Source of the DNA: Aquabacterium sp. A7-Y
Lineage (GTDB): Bacteria; Pseudomonadota; Gammaproteobacteria; Burkholderiales; Burkholderiaceae_C
Length of the DNA stretch: 64,000 bases
Assembly (NCBI RefSeq): GCF_026153205.1
Contig: NZ_JAPFBW010000001.1
Location: forward strand, 310,001 to 374,000
Direction: 5' to 3'
Part shown: positions 7,854 through 17,070 of the stretch, piece by piece
How positions within the stretch are numbered: the first letter of the stretch is position 1
Layout: every line of letters begins with the position of its first letter
Made by a program: the position numbers and the translations under genes
The notes under the pieces: model-generated
Told to the model about the DNA's origin: nothing
The model's database searches: none
What the model saw: only the letters and a program-made list of their open reading frames with translations

Positions 7854-8828
7854 ATGAGCTCAAAGCACGACAAGCACGCGGAAGCCGTCATCAAGCGGGT
7901 TTCGCGCAAGCACGAGGACGACGGGCACGGCGGCGGCTGGAAGGTCGCCTTTGCCGATTTCTGCCTGGCGCTGATGTGCTTGTTCATGCTGTTGTGGGTG
8001 CTCTCCGCACGCGACAGTGAGCGTGCCTCGCAGGCGCTGGCGGCCGGCAGCACGATCGAGGAGGGTGCCGGCCCCCAGTTTGGCGAATCGATGCGCAGCG
8101 CCGACGGCAGCCTGATCTCGCGCGAGCCGGTGCCGGCCACCGCGACCGGGCCCGCCGGCGATTCGGCCGAGCCGCGTCCCGAGAAGGTCGAGCCGGTCAA
8201 GCGCCGCTACGACACCGCCGCCGAGCAGGAAGACCTGTCGCAGCTGCTCAAGCAGCTCAGCGCGGAATCCGGCCTGGCCGGCAACCTGATGACCGACATC
8301 ACGCCGCAGGGCCTGCGCGTGATGCTGCACGACACCGAGCGCCGCGGCATGTTCAAGCTGGGCAGCGCGGTGCCCAGCGAGCGTTTCTCGGAGCTGCTGC
8401 GCCGCATGGGCCCGCTGTTTGCGCAGATCGAGAACCAGATGCTGATCGTCGGCCACACCGATGCGCTGCAGTACGCGAGCGCCGGCACCAGCGGCCAGTC
8501 CAACTGGAGCCTGTCGAGCAACCGCGCGATGGTGGCGCGTGCCCACCTGCTGGCCGGCGGCATGCCGACCCAGAGCGTGCTGCAGGTGGTCGGCATGGCG
8601 GAGCGCGCGCCCATCGATGCCGTGCGCCCCACCGCGGCGGTCAACCGCCGCATCGAGCTGCTGATCATGACCACCTCCCAGGCCCGCGCGACCGCCGCGA
8701 TGTTCGGCGTGCCGGGCGAGGTGAAACCGCTGACGGAAGGGGTCGACACGGCCCTGCCCGAGCGCGAGGCGCTGCGCGATCTGCGCCACCGACTGAGTGA
8801 GGGCGGGCCCGCTGCCGCGGGCCGCTGA
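7854..8828 (+). CDS. motB: Flagellar stator protein MotB (LafU-type)
   Basis: MotB anchors the stator to peptidoglycan and carries the ion-binding Asp. The 324-residue product starts at ATG 7854. Its single membrane helix (about 31-53) contains the essential Asp at residue 35 in FADFCLALMCLFMLLWVLS. A Pro/Glu linker is followed by an OmpA-like peptidoglycan-binding domain with VGHTDA and AAVNRRIELLI. An upstream in-frame extension to 7785 overlaps motA and is not used. It corresponds to lafU. Confidence 0.92.
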   Translation: MSSKHDKHAEAVIKRVSRKHEDDGHGGGWKVAFADFCLALMCLFMLLWVLSARDSERASQALAAGSTIEEGAGPQFGESMRSADGSLISREPVPATATGPAGDSAEPRPEKVEPVKRRYDTAAEQEDLSQLLKQLSAESGLAGNLMTDITPQGLRVMLHDTERRGMFKLGSAVPSERFSELLRRMGPLFAQIENQMLIVGHTDALQYASAGTSGQSNWSLSSNRAMVARAHLLAGGMPTQSVLQVVGMAERAPIDAVRPTAAVNRRIELLIMTTSQARATAAMFGVPGEVKPLTEGVDTALPEREALRDLRHRLSEGGPAAAGR

Positions 8829-8862
8829 CCAGATGCGTACCAACAAGACACGAGGCGATCGA

Positions 8863-9144
8863 ATGAGAATCACCGCAACCGGCCCCCAGACCGCGGCCGC
8901 TCCCGTCGCTTCCACCGCTCCCGCCGTCGAGGCGACGGCCCCCGTCGCGGCGGTTGCCCCGGTGCGCGCCGCCGGCCTGCAGTCGGCGGCCCTGCAGCCG
9001 GCGATGGCCGCGATGCAGGCCCTGCCCGAGATCGACGCCGCCAAGGTCGAGGCCTTGCGCGATGCGCTGGCGCGCGGCGAGGTGCGCTTCGACGCGAAAC
9101 GCCTGGCGGGTCTGATCGAGCGCTATCACGGAGCCGGTCGATGA
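8863..9144 (+). CDS. flgM: Anti-sigma28 factor FlgM
   Basis: FlgM binds FliA and blocks late gene expression until it is exported through the finished hook. The 93-residue product has an Ala/Pro-rich N-terminal half, expected to be unstructured, and a C-terminal sigma-binding segment with EIDAAKVEALRDALARGEV and KRLAGLIERYHG, typical of the family. The ATG at 8863 has GAGGCG at 8851-8856; an upstream ATG at 8833 is a weaker choice. The end overlaps flgN (ATGA). Confidence 0.88.
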   Translation: MRITATGPQTAAAPVASTAPAVEATAPVAAVAPVRAAGLQSAALQPAMAAMQALPEIDAAKVEALRDALARGEVRFDAKRLAGLIERYHGAGR

Positions 9145-9566
9145 GTGCTCAGGGACCGCTGGCCCAGCTGCTGCAAGGCGTGCGCGCCGACCTCGGCGAC
9201 TACGCCCGGCTGCACGAGCTGCTCGAAGCGCAGTTCGAGGCCGCGCTGCGCCACCAGAGCGCGCGACTGGGCGAGCTGGCCGAGCAGATCAGCGGCCTGG
9301 CCGCGACGCTGGAGTTGCGCCGCCAGCAGCGTGTTGTGCTGGCCGCGGAACTGCTCGGTGCCGGGACGCGCCCGAACGTCGCGGCGATCGAGCCGCTGCT
9401 GCCGCCGCAAAGCGGCGCCACCTTGCGCGAATGGTGGAGCTCGCTGGAGCAGAGCGTGCGCGATTGCAAGGCGCTCAACGCGCGCAACTGTCGCCTGATG
9501 ATGGACCAGCACGAGATCATGCAGCGGGTGCTGCACCCGGAGGCCGACCTCTATGCTCCGGCCTGA
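9141..9566 (+). CDS. flgN: Flagellar chaperone FlgN
   Basis: FlgN is the cytoplasmic export chaperone for the hook-filament junction proteins FlgK and FlgL, both encoded downstream. The 141-residue product is helical with Leu/Gln/Arg heptads and the C-terminal region around LNARNCRLMMDQHEIMQRVL, where FlgN proteins hold their substrate-binding helix. It overlaps flgM by four bases and the next gene by fourteen. Confidence 0.85.
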   Translation: MSAQGPLAQLLQGVRADLGDYARLHELLEAQFEAALRHQSARLGELAEQISGLAATLELRRQQRVVLAAELLGAGTRPNVAAIEPLLPPQSGATLREWWSSLEQSVRDCKALNARNCRLMMDQHEIMQRVLHPEADLYAPA

Positions 9567-10320
9567 GTTCGACCCTTTTTCCGCTGCGCTGCCGGCCTTC
9601 GGCGAGCGCATCGCCGCGCCCACGGGTGGCAGCGGCTCGGCCGCCTTCGCGCTGGGTGCGCAGGTGCGTGAGGAAGTGCGGTCCTTCATCGAAGCCGGCG
9701 CGGGTGGCAGCGCTGCCACCGGCCTGAGCGTGGAGGGCGGCCTGCATCGCGCGCGCCTGCAGGCCGGCTCGCCCGCTTCCATCGCGGCGGCGGCGTTGGA
9801 GCCGGCGGCCCTGCGGGCTGATGGCCTGGACCTGCAAGCGCCGGCCGGCAGCATCTCCGACCCCCAGCAGCGTTTCCTGGCCGAGATCGCTCCCTGGGCG
9901 GACGAAGCCGGGCGCCGACTGGGCGTCGCGCCGCACTTGGTGGCCGCGCATGCCGCGCTGGAGTCGGGCTGGGGCCAGCACCCGCTGCGCGGCCCCGACG
10001 GCCAGACCACCCACAACCTGTTTGGCATCAAGGCCGGCAGCCGCTGGAGCGGTGCGGCCGCCGATGCGGCGACCACCGAATACGTCGGCGGCAGCCCGGT
10101 CGCGACGACCGAGCGCTTCCGCAGCTACCCGGACGCCGGCAGCGCCTTCCGTGACTACGCGGGGCTGCTGCTGGGCAACCCGCGTTACCGCGAGGCACTG
10201 AACACCGGCAGCGACGCGCGCGCCTTCGCCGAGGGCCTGGCGCGCGGCGGTTATGCGACCGACCCGGCGTATGTCGACAAGCTGGTGCGCATCGCGACGC
10301 GCCTTCAGTCGGTGGAGTGA
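9553..10320 (+). CDS. Stand-alone flagellar peptidoglycan hydrolase (FlgJ C-terminal-type glucosaminidase)
   Basis: The 255-residue product has an unremarkable N-terminal 100 residues and a C-terminal glucosaminidase domain (about 105-250) like the muramidase half of FlgJ. The catalytic Glu is seen at residue 137 in AALESGWGQ, followed by NLFGIKAG, TTEYVGG and the FRSYPDAGSAFRDYA stretch. It should open the peptidoglycan for the growing rod. No signal peptide is apparent, in keeping with export through the flagellar channel. The rod-cap half of FlgJ is a separate gene at 17071. The 3' end overlaps convergent flgA by 16 bases. Confidence 0.88.
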   Translation: MLRPEFDPFSAALPAFGERIAAPTGGSGSAAFALGAQVREEVRSFIEAGAGGSAATGLSVEGGLHRARLQAGSPASIAAAALEPAALRADGLDLQAPAGSISDPQQRFLAEIAPWADEAGRRLGVAPHLVAAHAALESGWGQHPLRGPDGQTTHNLFGIKAGSRWSGAAADAATTEYVGGSPVATTERFRSYPDAGSAFRDYAGLLLGNPRYREALNTGSDARAFAEGLARGGYATDPAYVDKLVRIATRLQSVE

Positions 10321-11081
10321 GCAGGCATGGCTGGCGGCAAGTCCGGTTCGACGGTGGAGCTTGAAGTGATGCGCGCTTGGATCACGCGGCCGGTTTTCGC
10401 GTTGCGCACGCGGACCACCTCGCCCCGGCCGCCGGCTTCCAGTGCCTCGCCGGCCACGCTGACCTCGATGCCGGCGTGGCGCGCGACGATCTGCACCTTG
10501 TCGCCGCGCCGGAGCAGCTGCGGCACCACCAGCGCGCGCCGCGACAGCGGCTGGCCGGCTTTGAGCGGGCGCCGGCTGGTGCGGCCCACCGCGTCCTCGG
10601 GATCCGACAGCGTGTCCTGCAGCGACGCCACGGGGCGCCGCTCCAGCGCCAACTCCTCGGCTTGCAGCGGGCGGCCGGCGGGCACTTCGGTGGTGCTCAC
10701 CAGCACTTCGGCCGAGACGACCGCGCGCACGACCACCGCCACCCTCCAGCTGCCCGCGTCGCCCGCGCGGCAGTCGGCGACAAAACGCAAACGCGCCGGA
10801 TGGCGTGCGTCGAGCGTCTCGATCTCCAGCGTCCCGGGGCAGGGCGGCAGCGGCCGCGTGCCGGTCAGCACCTTCAACTCGAAGCCCGGCTCGCGCAGCC
10901 CCTCGCGTCGGGCCTGCTCGTCGAGCAGCCCCCGCGCGACCTGCGCGACCTGGTCCTCGGGCGTCGCCGGGGCGCCGGAGACGGCCTCGCCCAAACACCC
11001 CCACAGCAAGGTTGCACCGCAGACCGCGGCGCAGCGCCGGTTTTTCTTCGATCCGTTTTTCGATGCGAAAGGCAAGAGCAT
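10305..11081 (-). CDS. flgA: Flagellar P-ring assembly chaperone FlgA
   Basis: FlgA is a periplasmic protein needed for P-ring assembly from FlgI. The product has about 258 residues with an N-terminal signal peptide (basic KKNRR stretch followed by a hydrophobic core ending near LGEAVSG) and a C-terminal SAF domain, seen in VPAGRPLQAEELALERRPV, LKAGQPLSRRALV and VRNAKTGRVIQARI. The start is uncertain: ATG at 11081 overlaps the flgB ATG on the other strand, and TTG at 11075 is an alternative. The frame stays open upstream to 11183, inside flgB. It is divergent from flgB and convergent with the glucosaminidase gene. Confidence 0.9.
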   Translation of the reverse strand: MLLPFASKNGSKKNRRCAAVCGATLLWGCLGEAVSGAPATPEDQVAQVARGLLDEQARREGLREPGFELKVLTGTRPLPPCPGTLEIETLDARHPARLRFVADCRAGDAGSWRVAVVVRAVVSAEVLVSTTEVPAGRPLQAEELALERRPVASLQDTLSDPEDAVGRTSRRPLKAGQPLSRRALVVPQLLRRGDKVQIVARHAGIEVSVAGEALEAGGRGEVVRVRNAKTGRVIQARITSSSTVEPDLPPAMPAHSTD

Positions 11082-11439
11082 GGCTATCGATTTCGACAAG
11101 GCCCTGGGTCTGCACCCGGAGGCCCTCAAGCTGAGGGCCGAACGGACGAAGATCCTGGCGTCCAACATCGCCAACGAGAACACCCCGGGCTACCAGGCGC
11201 GCGACATCGACTTCGCCGCGGCGCTCGCCGGCGCCGTGGCCGGTGAAGACGCCGGCGGCCTGGCGCTGGACACCGACACACTGTATCGCGTCCCGAACCA
11301 TGCCTCTCAGGACGGCAACACGGTGGAACTGGGTGTCGAGCAGGCGGCCTTTTCCCAGAACGCGTCGGACTTCCAGACCAGCCTGACCTTTCTCAACATG
11401 AAGCTCAAGGGACTGGCCAAGGCCATCTCGGGACAGTGA
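11080..11439 (+). CDS. flgB: Flagellar proximal rod protein FlgB
   Basis: FlgB is the first proximal rod protein. The 119-residue product contains the rod/hook signature ILASNIANENTPGYQARD near residue 29 and the C-terminal helix TSLTFLNMKLKGLAKAI. The ATG at 11080 is preceded by AAAGGCAAGAG. An in-frame extension to 10327 is an antisense reading of flgA. Because flgA starts on the opposite strand at the same spot, the flgB promoter must lie inside flgA. Confidence 0.93.
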   Translation: MAIDFDKALGLHPEALKLRAERTKILASNIANENTPGYQARDIDFAAALAGAVAGEDAGGLALDTDTLYRVPNHASQDGNTVELGVEQAAFSQNASDFQTSLTFLNMKLKGLAKAISGQ

Positions 11440-11443
11440 GACC

Positions 11444-11857
11444 ATGACCTTCCGCAACATCACCCAGATCGCCGGCTCGGCGATGACCGCGCAGTCGGTG
11501 CGGCTGAACACCGTCGCGAGCAATCTCGCCAACGCCCACTCGGCCGCTGGCAGCGAGGCCGAGGCCTACCGTGCCCGCAAGCCGGTGTTCGCCGCCGTCG
11601 CGCAGCACAACGGCCTTGCCGGCGGTGCCCGCGTGCAGGTGCTGGACGTCGTGCAGAGCGACGAGCCGGTGCGCCGGGTCCACGAACCGGACCACCCGAT
11701 GGCCGACGCCGAGGGCAAGGTCTACTACCCCAACGTCAACAGCGTCGCCGAGATGACCGACATGATGGCCGCCTCGCGCGCCTTCGAGAGCAACGTCGAG
11801 GTGATGGGCCGCGTCAAGCAGATGCAGGCCAGCCTGCTGCGCCTGGGTGAGGGTTGA
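11444..11857 (+). CDS. flgC: Flagellar proximal rod protein FlgC
   Basis: FlgC is a 137-residue rod subunit. It has the family motif NTVASNLANAHSA near the N-terminus, the VYYPNVNSVAEMTDMM region and a C-terminal SRAFESNVEVM helix. It starts four bases after the flgB stop and is coupled to flgD. Confidence 0.95.
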   Translation: MTFRNITQIAGSAMTAQSVRLNTVASNLANAHSAAGSEAEAYRARKPVFAAVAQHNGLAGGARVQVLDVVQSDEPVRRVHEPDHPMADAEGKVYYPNVNSVAEMTDMMAASRAFESNVEVMGRVKQMQASLLRLGEG

Positions 11858-11862
11858 AGACC

Positions 11863-12522
11863 ATGCAGACCACACTCGACACCACCACCCAGAGCAGCGG
11901 CGCCGGCGCGAGCACCACACCGGCCGCAGCGGCCGGCGGCAACGGTGCGCCCTCGCAGCTGTTCACCACCTTGCTGGTGGCGCAGATCAAGAACCAGAAC
12001 CCGCTGGAGCCGGCCGACCCCAGCCAGTTCGTCGGCCAGCTGACGCAGCTGAGCCAGATGGAGGCGCTGCAGAAGCTGGCCGCCCAGGGCGAAGCCCAGG
12101 CCGCGATGCTGGGCAGCCTGCAGCAGCTGGCGCTCGGCGCCCAGGTCGGCGCCACGGTCAGCGTGCGCAGCGACAGCGTGCGCCTGCAGGACCAGCCGGT
12201 GTCCGGCCGCTTCGTGCTGGACAACGCCACGCAACAGACCGCCGTCGTGCTGACCGGGGCCGACCGCCAAGCGCGCCGCATCGAGCTGGGCCCCCAGCCG
12301 GCCGGCGAGGTCGGCTTCAGCATCGATCCGCAGATGCTGGGTCTGCCGCCCGGCCGCTACGCCCTGCAGGTCGACACCGGCAGCGGCAGCGGTCCCGAGG
12401 TCGAGGTCAGCGGGATTCTCCAGAACGTCAAGCTGTCCGCCTCCGGCGGCAGCCTGCTCCATATCGATGCCGTCGGCGACGTCGCGGCGAACGCCATCAC
12501 CGGCCTGCACGGCCGTCCCTGA
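11863..12522 (+). CDS. flgD: Flagellar hook cap protein FlgD
   Basis: FlgD caps the growing hook. The 219-residue product shows the FlgD_N signature FTTLLVAQIKNQNPLEPADP with SQFVGQLTQLSQMEAL, followed by a FlgD Tudor-like and Ig-like C-terminus. I chose ATG 11863, which has GAGGG about ten bases upstream; a TTG at 11854 overlapping the flgC stop would add three residues. Confidence 0.94.
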   Translation: MQTTLDTTTQSSGAGASTTPAAAAGGNGAPSQLFTTLLVAQIKNQNPLEPADPSQFVGQLTQLSQMEALQKLAAQGEAQAAMLGSLQQLALGAQVGATVSVRSDSVRLQDQPVSGRFVLDNATQQTAVVLTGADRQARRIELGPQPAGEVGFSIDPQMLGLPPGRYALQVDTGSGSGPEVEVSGILQNVKLSASGGSLLHIDAVGDVAANAITGLHGRP

Positions 12523-12537
12523 AGAGGAGGAGACATC

Positions 12538-13725
12538 ATGAGTTTTGCCATTGCACTGTCCGGCATCAACGCGATCAACTCGGAGCTGAACACCATCTCC
12601 AACAACATCGCCAACGCCGGCACCTACGGCTTCAAGTCCAGCCGCACCAACTTCGCCGCGATGGTCGCGGGCACCCAGCCCACCGGCGCCGAGGCGGCGT
12701 CGATGACGCAGAGCATCGAGACCGGCGGTGGTGTGGTCAACACCGGGCGCGCGATGGACGCCGCCATCCAGGGCCGTGGCTTTTTCGTCACCCGTGACAG
12801 CTCGGGCGAGATGCTCTACACCCGGGTCGGCATCTTCAATGCCGACAAGGACGGCTACGTGGTCGACAGCTTCAACCGGCGCGTGCAAGGTTACGCCGCC
12901 ACCGAGGCCGGTGCTGCCGCGGGCGCCATGGGTGACCTGCGTGTGCCGATGGGTCAGGTCGCGGCCAAGCCCAGCGACGAGCTGAAATACGTCGGCAACC
13001 TGTCGGCCGGCTGGACCACGCCCACGGTGGCGACCTTCGACCGCACCGACCCGCTGAGCTTCAACAGCTCCATGGTCTCGGTGGTGCACGACTCGCTGGG
13101 TGTGCAGCACAGCGTGACGCAGTACTTCGTCAAGAGCGCGACCAACCAGGTCACGGTGCACTACACCTTCGACGGCGCCGGCCTGGCCCAGACCACCACG
13201 CTGGACTTCGGCAGCGACGGCCAGCTGACGGCGCCCCTCGGCCCGCTGGCGCTGGCCCTGGGCACGCCCGCCGGCGCCAATGCGCTGTCTGTCGCGCTGG
13301 ACTACACCGGCACCACCCAGTTCGCCGGCGAAAGCACCACCACCGTCAACAGCAGCAACGGCCACGCTTCGGGCACGCTGATCGGCCTGCAGCTGGACGA
13401 CACCGGCTCGGTGGTGGCCCAGTACAGCAACGGCGAGAAGCAGAGCGTCGGCACCCTGGCGCTGGCGACCTTCGCGAACGAAAACGCGCTGGTGCCGGTC
13501 AGCGAGACCAGCTGGTCGACCTCGGTCGGCTCGGGCACGCCGCTGTTCTTCACGCCGGGCTCCGGCATGGCGGGGACCCTCAGCGTGGGCGCGCTGGAGC
13601 AGTCCAACGTCGACATGACCGGCCAGCTGGTCAGCCTGATGTCGGCCCAGCGCAACTACCAGGCCAACACCAAGGTCATCTCGACCCAGAACGAGATGAT
13701 GCAGTCGCTGATGCAGGCGGTCTGA
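12538..13725 (+). CDS. flgE: Flagellar hook protein FlgE
   Basis: FlgE builds the hook. The 395-residue product has the N-terminal FLG-BB rod motif AINSELNTISNNIANAGTYG and a C-terminal domain with GALEQSNVDMTGQLVSLMSA and QANTKVISTQNEMMQSLMQA. The RBS GAGGAGG at 12525-12531 is close to ideal, fitting a highly made protein. The length is close to the classical FlgE. Confidence 0.96.
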   Translation: MSFAIALSGINAINSELNTISNNIANAGTYGFKSSRTNFAAMVAGTQPTGAEAASMTQSIETGGGVVNTGRAMDAAIQGRGFFVTRDSSGEMLYTRVGIFNADKDGYVVDSFNRRVQGYAATEAGAAAGAMGDLRVPMGQVAAKPSDELKYVGNLSAGWTTPTVATFDRTDPLSFNSSMVSVVHDSLGVQHSVTQYFVKSATNQVTVHYTFDGAGLAQTTTLDFGSDGQLTAPLGPLALALGTPAGANALSVALDYTGTTQFAGESTTTVNSSNGHASGTLIGLQLDDTGSVVAQYSNGEKQSVGTLALATFANENALVPVSETSWSTSVGSGTPLFFTPGSGMAGTLSVGALEQSNVDMTGQLVSLMSAQRNYQANTKVISTQNEMMQSLMQAV

Positions 13726-13732
13726 GCGGGCC

Positions 13733-14458
13733 ATGGACGCGCTGATCTACACCATCATGAGCGGCGCCGAGCGGGCCCAGCGGGCCCAGCAGGTGCATGC
13801 CAACAACCTCGCCAACCTCGAGACGCCGGGCTTTCGCGCCGACCTCGAGCTGGCCACCGCGCAGCCGGTCGAAGGCTATGGCTACGACGCGCGCCATCTG
13901 AGCGGCCTGCAGGCCAACGCGGTGAGCTCGCGCGAAGGCGCGCTGCGACAGACCGGCCGCGAACTCGATGTCGCGATCACCGGCCCGGGCTACTTCGCCG
14001 TGCAGTGGGGCGAGGGCGAGGCCTACAGCCGCGCCGGCGCCTTCACGCTGGATGCCGAAGGCCAGCTCACCTTGGGCGGCCGCCCGGTGCTGGGCGACGG
14101 CGGGCCCATCGTGCTGCCGCCCTTCAGCCGCGTCGAGATCGGCAGCGACGGCACCCTCTCGATCCAGCCTCCCGGCCAGGCCGAGCTGCAGCCGGTCGAC
14201 AAGCTCAAGCTGGTGCGCCCCGAGTCGGGCGAGATCAGCAAGAACGAAGCGGGCCTGATCGTGCCGCGGCAGGGCGGTGAGCTGCCCGCCGACGAGACGG
14301 TGGTGGTGAAAAGCGGTTTCCTCGAAGGCAGCAATGTCTCGGCCATCGAGGAGATGGTCGCGACCATGAACCTCAATCGCGACTTCGAATTGCAGATGAA
14401 GCTCTATCGCGCGGCCGACTCCATGGCCGAAGCCGGCAACCGGCTCATCCGCGAGTGA
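13733..14458 (+). CDS. flgF: Flagellar proximal rod protein FlgF
   Basis: FlgF is a proximal rod subunit related to FlgG. The 241-residue product has an N-terminal HANNLANLETPGFRADL motif, the central ELDVAITGPGYFAVQ block and the C-terminal EGSNVSAIEEMVATM region. It starts seven bases after flgE. Confidence 0.93.
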   Translation: MDALIYTIMSGAERAQRAQQVHANNLANLETPGFRADLELATAQPVEGYGYDARHLSGLQANAVSSREGALRQTGRELDVAITGPGYFAVQWGEGEAYSRAGAFTLDAEGQLTLGGRPVLGDGGPIVLPPFSRVEIGSDGTLSIQPPGQAELQPVDKLKLVRPESGEISKNEAGLIVPRQGGELPADETVVVKSGFLEGSNVSAIEEMVATMNLNRDFELQMKLYRAADSMAEAGNRLIRE

Positions 14459-14477
14459 ACACACGAAAGGACAGGAC

Positions 14478-15266
14478 ATGAATCCCGCAATGTGGATCAG
14501 CAAGACCGGCGTGCAGGTCCAGGACGCGAAGCTGCAGGCGATCGCGAACAACCTGGCCAACGTCAACACGGTCGGCTTCAAGCGCGACCGCGTGGTCGCC
14601 GAGGACCTGTTCTACCAGGTCGAGCAGCAGCCCGGCGCCCAGCGTGCCGACAACACGCTGGCGCCCTCGGGCATCCAGCTCGGCAACGGCACCCGCGTGG
14701 TCGGCACCCAGAAGGTGTTCACCACCGGCAACCTGCAGACCACCGGCCAGTCCCTGGACGTCGCCATCGTGGGCAACGGTTTCCTGCAGGTGGCGCGCCC
14801 CGACGGCGAGACTGCCTACACCCGCGCCGGCCAACTGCAGGTGGACGCCGAGGGCCGCCTGGTCAATGCCCAGGGCCTGCCGCTGCTGCCCGAGATCACG
14901 GTGCCGGCCAATGCGACGGCCATCACGATCGGCGAGAACGGCGTGGTCTCGGCCACGGTGCCGGGCTCGGCCACCCCGACCGAGCTGGGCCAGCTGACGC
15001 TGGCCAGCTTCGTCAACCCGACCGGCCTGCTGGCGCTGGGCGAGAACCTCTACCAGGCCACCGCCTCGAGCGGTGCCGCCACCGAGGGCAACCCCGGCGA
15101 GGAGGCCTTCGGCAAGCTCAAGCAGGGCGCGCTGGAAGGCTCCAACGTGCAGGTGGTGGAGGAAATGGTGGACATGATCGCGGCGCAGCGCAGCTACGAG
15201 ATGAACACCAAGGTGCTGTCGGCGGCGGACAACATGCTGCAGTCGCTGGCGCAGGCGGTGCGGTGA
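14478..15266 (+). CDS. flgG: Flagellar distal rod protein FlgG
   Basis: FlgG forms the distal rod. The 262-residue product shows AIANNLANVNTVGFKRDR, SLDVAIVGNGFLQV and the C-terminal EGSNVQVVEEMVDMIAAQR block, all at family spacing. It is preceded by AAAGGACAGG and ends in TGATG shared with flgH. Confidence 0.96.
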   Translation: MNPAMWISKTGVQVQDAKLQAIANNLANVNTVGFKRDRVVAEDLFYQVEQQPGAQRADNTLAPSGIQLGNGTRVVGTQKVFTTGNLQTTGQSLDVAIVGNGFLQVARPDGETAYTRAGQLQVDAEGRLVNAQGLPLLPEITVPANATAITIGENGVVSATVPGSATPTELGQLTLASFVNPTGLLALGENLYQATASSGAATEGNPGEEAFGKLKQGALEGSNVQVVEEMVDMIAAQRSYEMNTKVLSAADNMLQSLAQAVR

Positions 15267-15928
15267 TGCGCACGGCCTTCTGCTCCGTTTCGCTGGCCCT
15301 GGCGGCCTTGCTGCAGGGCTGCGCCACCCAGGCGCTGCAGGCGCCGCTGGCCGACGAGCCGCCGCCCCCGGTGGCCGCCGTGCCGCAGGCCAAGGGCAGC
15401 GGCGGCGGCGTCTTCACGGGCGGCAGCTCGTGGTCGCTGGTGGCCGACCGCCGGGTGTTCCACCCCGGCGACGTGCTGACCGTGATGCTGCAGGAGACCA
15501 CCCAGGCGAGCAAGAAGGCCGACACCAGCATCGGCAAGGACAGCGACGTCGCGGTGAAGGCGCCGGTGCTCGCGGGCAAGGCGCTCAAGGCGGACATCGG
15601 TCTGGGCGCCTCGCGCGACTTCTCCGGCAGTGCCTCCAGCACGCAGCAGAACACGCTGCAGGGCGCCATCACGGTGGTGGTGCAGGAAGTGCTGCCCAAC
15701 GGCCTGATGCGTGTCAGCGGCCAGAAGGTGCTGACGCTCAACCAGGGCGAGGAGTTCATCCGCCTGAGCGGTTATGTGCGCCCGGCGGACGTGGACGTCA
15801 GCAACCGCGTGTCCTCGCAGCGCATTGCCAACGCCCGCATCGCCTACGCGGGGCAGGGCGCGATGGCGGATGCCAACAGCGCCGGCTGGCTGACCCGGCT
15901 GTTTTTCAGCCCCGTGATGCCGTTCTGA
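15266..15928 (+). CDS. flgH: Flagellar L-ring lipoprotein FlgH
   Basis: FlgH forms the L-ring in the outer membrane. The 220-residue product starts with a lipoprotein signal whose lipobox LLQGC places the lipidated Cys at residue 19. The mature part has the family blocks [51 protein letters not shown] and [17 protein letters not shown]. The start overlaps the flgG stop by one base. Confidence 0.95.
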   Translation: MRTAFCSVSLALAALLQGCATQALQAPLADEPPPPVAAVPQAKGSGGGVFTGGSSWSLVADRRVFHPGDVLTVMLQETTQASKKADTSIGKDSDVAVKAPVLAGKALKADIGLGASRDFSGSASSTQQNTLQGAITVVVQEVLPNGLMRVSGQKVLTLNQGEEFIRLSGYVRPADVDVSNRVSSQRIANARIAYAGQGAMADANSAGWLTRLFFSPVMPF

Positions 15929-15944
15929 AGCAAGGAATTCCGAG

Positions 15945-17063
15945 ATGATCTCCCCCTTCCGTGCCGCCCTGGCGCTGGCCCTGGCCGGCCTGATCGCGGC
16001 CTTCGCGGCACCCGCCGCCGCTGCGTCGCAAACGCTGCGCAACCTGGTGCGCGTGGAAGGCATGCGCGAGAACCAGCTGATCGGCTACGGCCTGGTGGTC
16101 GGCCTGCACGGCACCGGCGACAGCACCCAGGTGAAGTTCTCGGGCCAGTCGGTCACCAACCTGCTCAAGCAGTTCGGCATCGAGCTGCCCGGCGGTGGCG
16201 ACACCAAGCTCAAGAACGTCGCGACCGTGATGGTCAGCGCGGTCTTTCCGCCCGGCTACCGGCGCGGCCAGACCATCGATATCACGGTGTCCTCGCTGGG
16301 CGACGCCAAGAGCCTGCGCGGCGGGGTGCTGCTGCTGACGCCGCTGCGCGCGGCCGACGGCGAGGTGTATGCACTGGCGCAGGGCAACCTGGTGGTCGGC
16401 GGTCTCTCGGCCCAGGGCAACAGCGGGTCGAGCGTGACCGTGAACACACCGACCTCGGGCCGCATTCCCAACGGCGCCAGCGTGGAGCGCGAGATCGCGA
16501 CCGATTTCGACTCCAACCCGACCGTGCGCCTGAGCCTGAAGCGCCCGCACTTCCAGACCGCGACCAACATCGTCGAGGCCATCAACCGCCGTCACGGCGA
16601 CATCGCGACAACCCGCGACGCCACCAGCGTCGAGGTGGTCGCGCCCGCCGACCCGACCCGGCGGGTGGCCTTCGTGGCCGCGCTGGAAGCGATGCCGATC
16701 GACGTCGGCGCGGAGGTTCCGAAGGTCGTGTTCAACTCGCGCACCGGCACGGTCGTGATCGCCGAAGGCGTGCGAGTGCGTGCGGCCGCGATCTCGCACG
16801 GCTCGCTGAAGGTGGTCATTTCCGAATCCACCGCGGTGAGCCAGCCCCAGCCCTTCGGCCGCGGCGAGACGGTGGCGACGCCGCAGTCCCGGGTCGCGGT
16901 GGACCAGGGCTCGGGCCAGATGTTCAAGTGGCCGGCCGGCGCCAGCCTGCAGGCCATCATCGACACCGTCAACAGTACCGGCGCCTCGCCCGACGACATC
17001 ATGGCCATCCTGCAGGCGCTGGACCAGGCCGGTGCGATCGACGGCGAACTCGTGATCCTGTAA
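15945..17063 (+). CDS. flgI: Flagellar P-ring protein FlgI
   Basis: FlgI forms the periplasmic P-ring with help from FlgA. The 372-residue product has a signal peptide cleaved near APAAAA, then the classic [20 protein letters not shown] and [15 protein letters not shown] blocks and a C-terminal [20 protein letters not shown] region. It starts 16 bases after flgH with an AAGGAAT RBS region. Confidence 0.96.
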   Translation: MISPFRAALALALAGLIAAFAAPAAAASQTLRNLVRVEGMRENQLIGYGLVVGLHGTGDSTQVKFSGQSVTNLLKQFGIELPGGGDTKLKNVATVMVSAVFPPGYRRGQTIDITVSSLGDAKSLRGGVLLLTPLRAADGEVYALAQGNLVVGGLSAQGNSGSSVTVNTPTSGRIPNGASVEREIATDFDSNPTVRLSLKRPHFQTATNIVEAINRRHGDIATTRDATSVEVVAPADPTRRVAFVAALEAMPIDVGAEVPKVVFNSRTGTVVIAEGVRVRAAAISHGSLKVVISESTAVSQPQPFGRGETVATPQSRVAVDQGSGQMFKWPAGASLQAIIDTVNSTGASPDDIMAILQALDQAGAIDGELVIL

Positions 17064-17070
17064 GCCTGCC

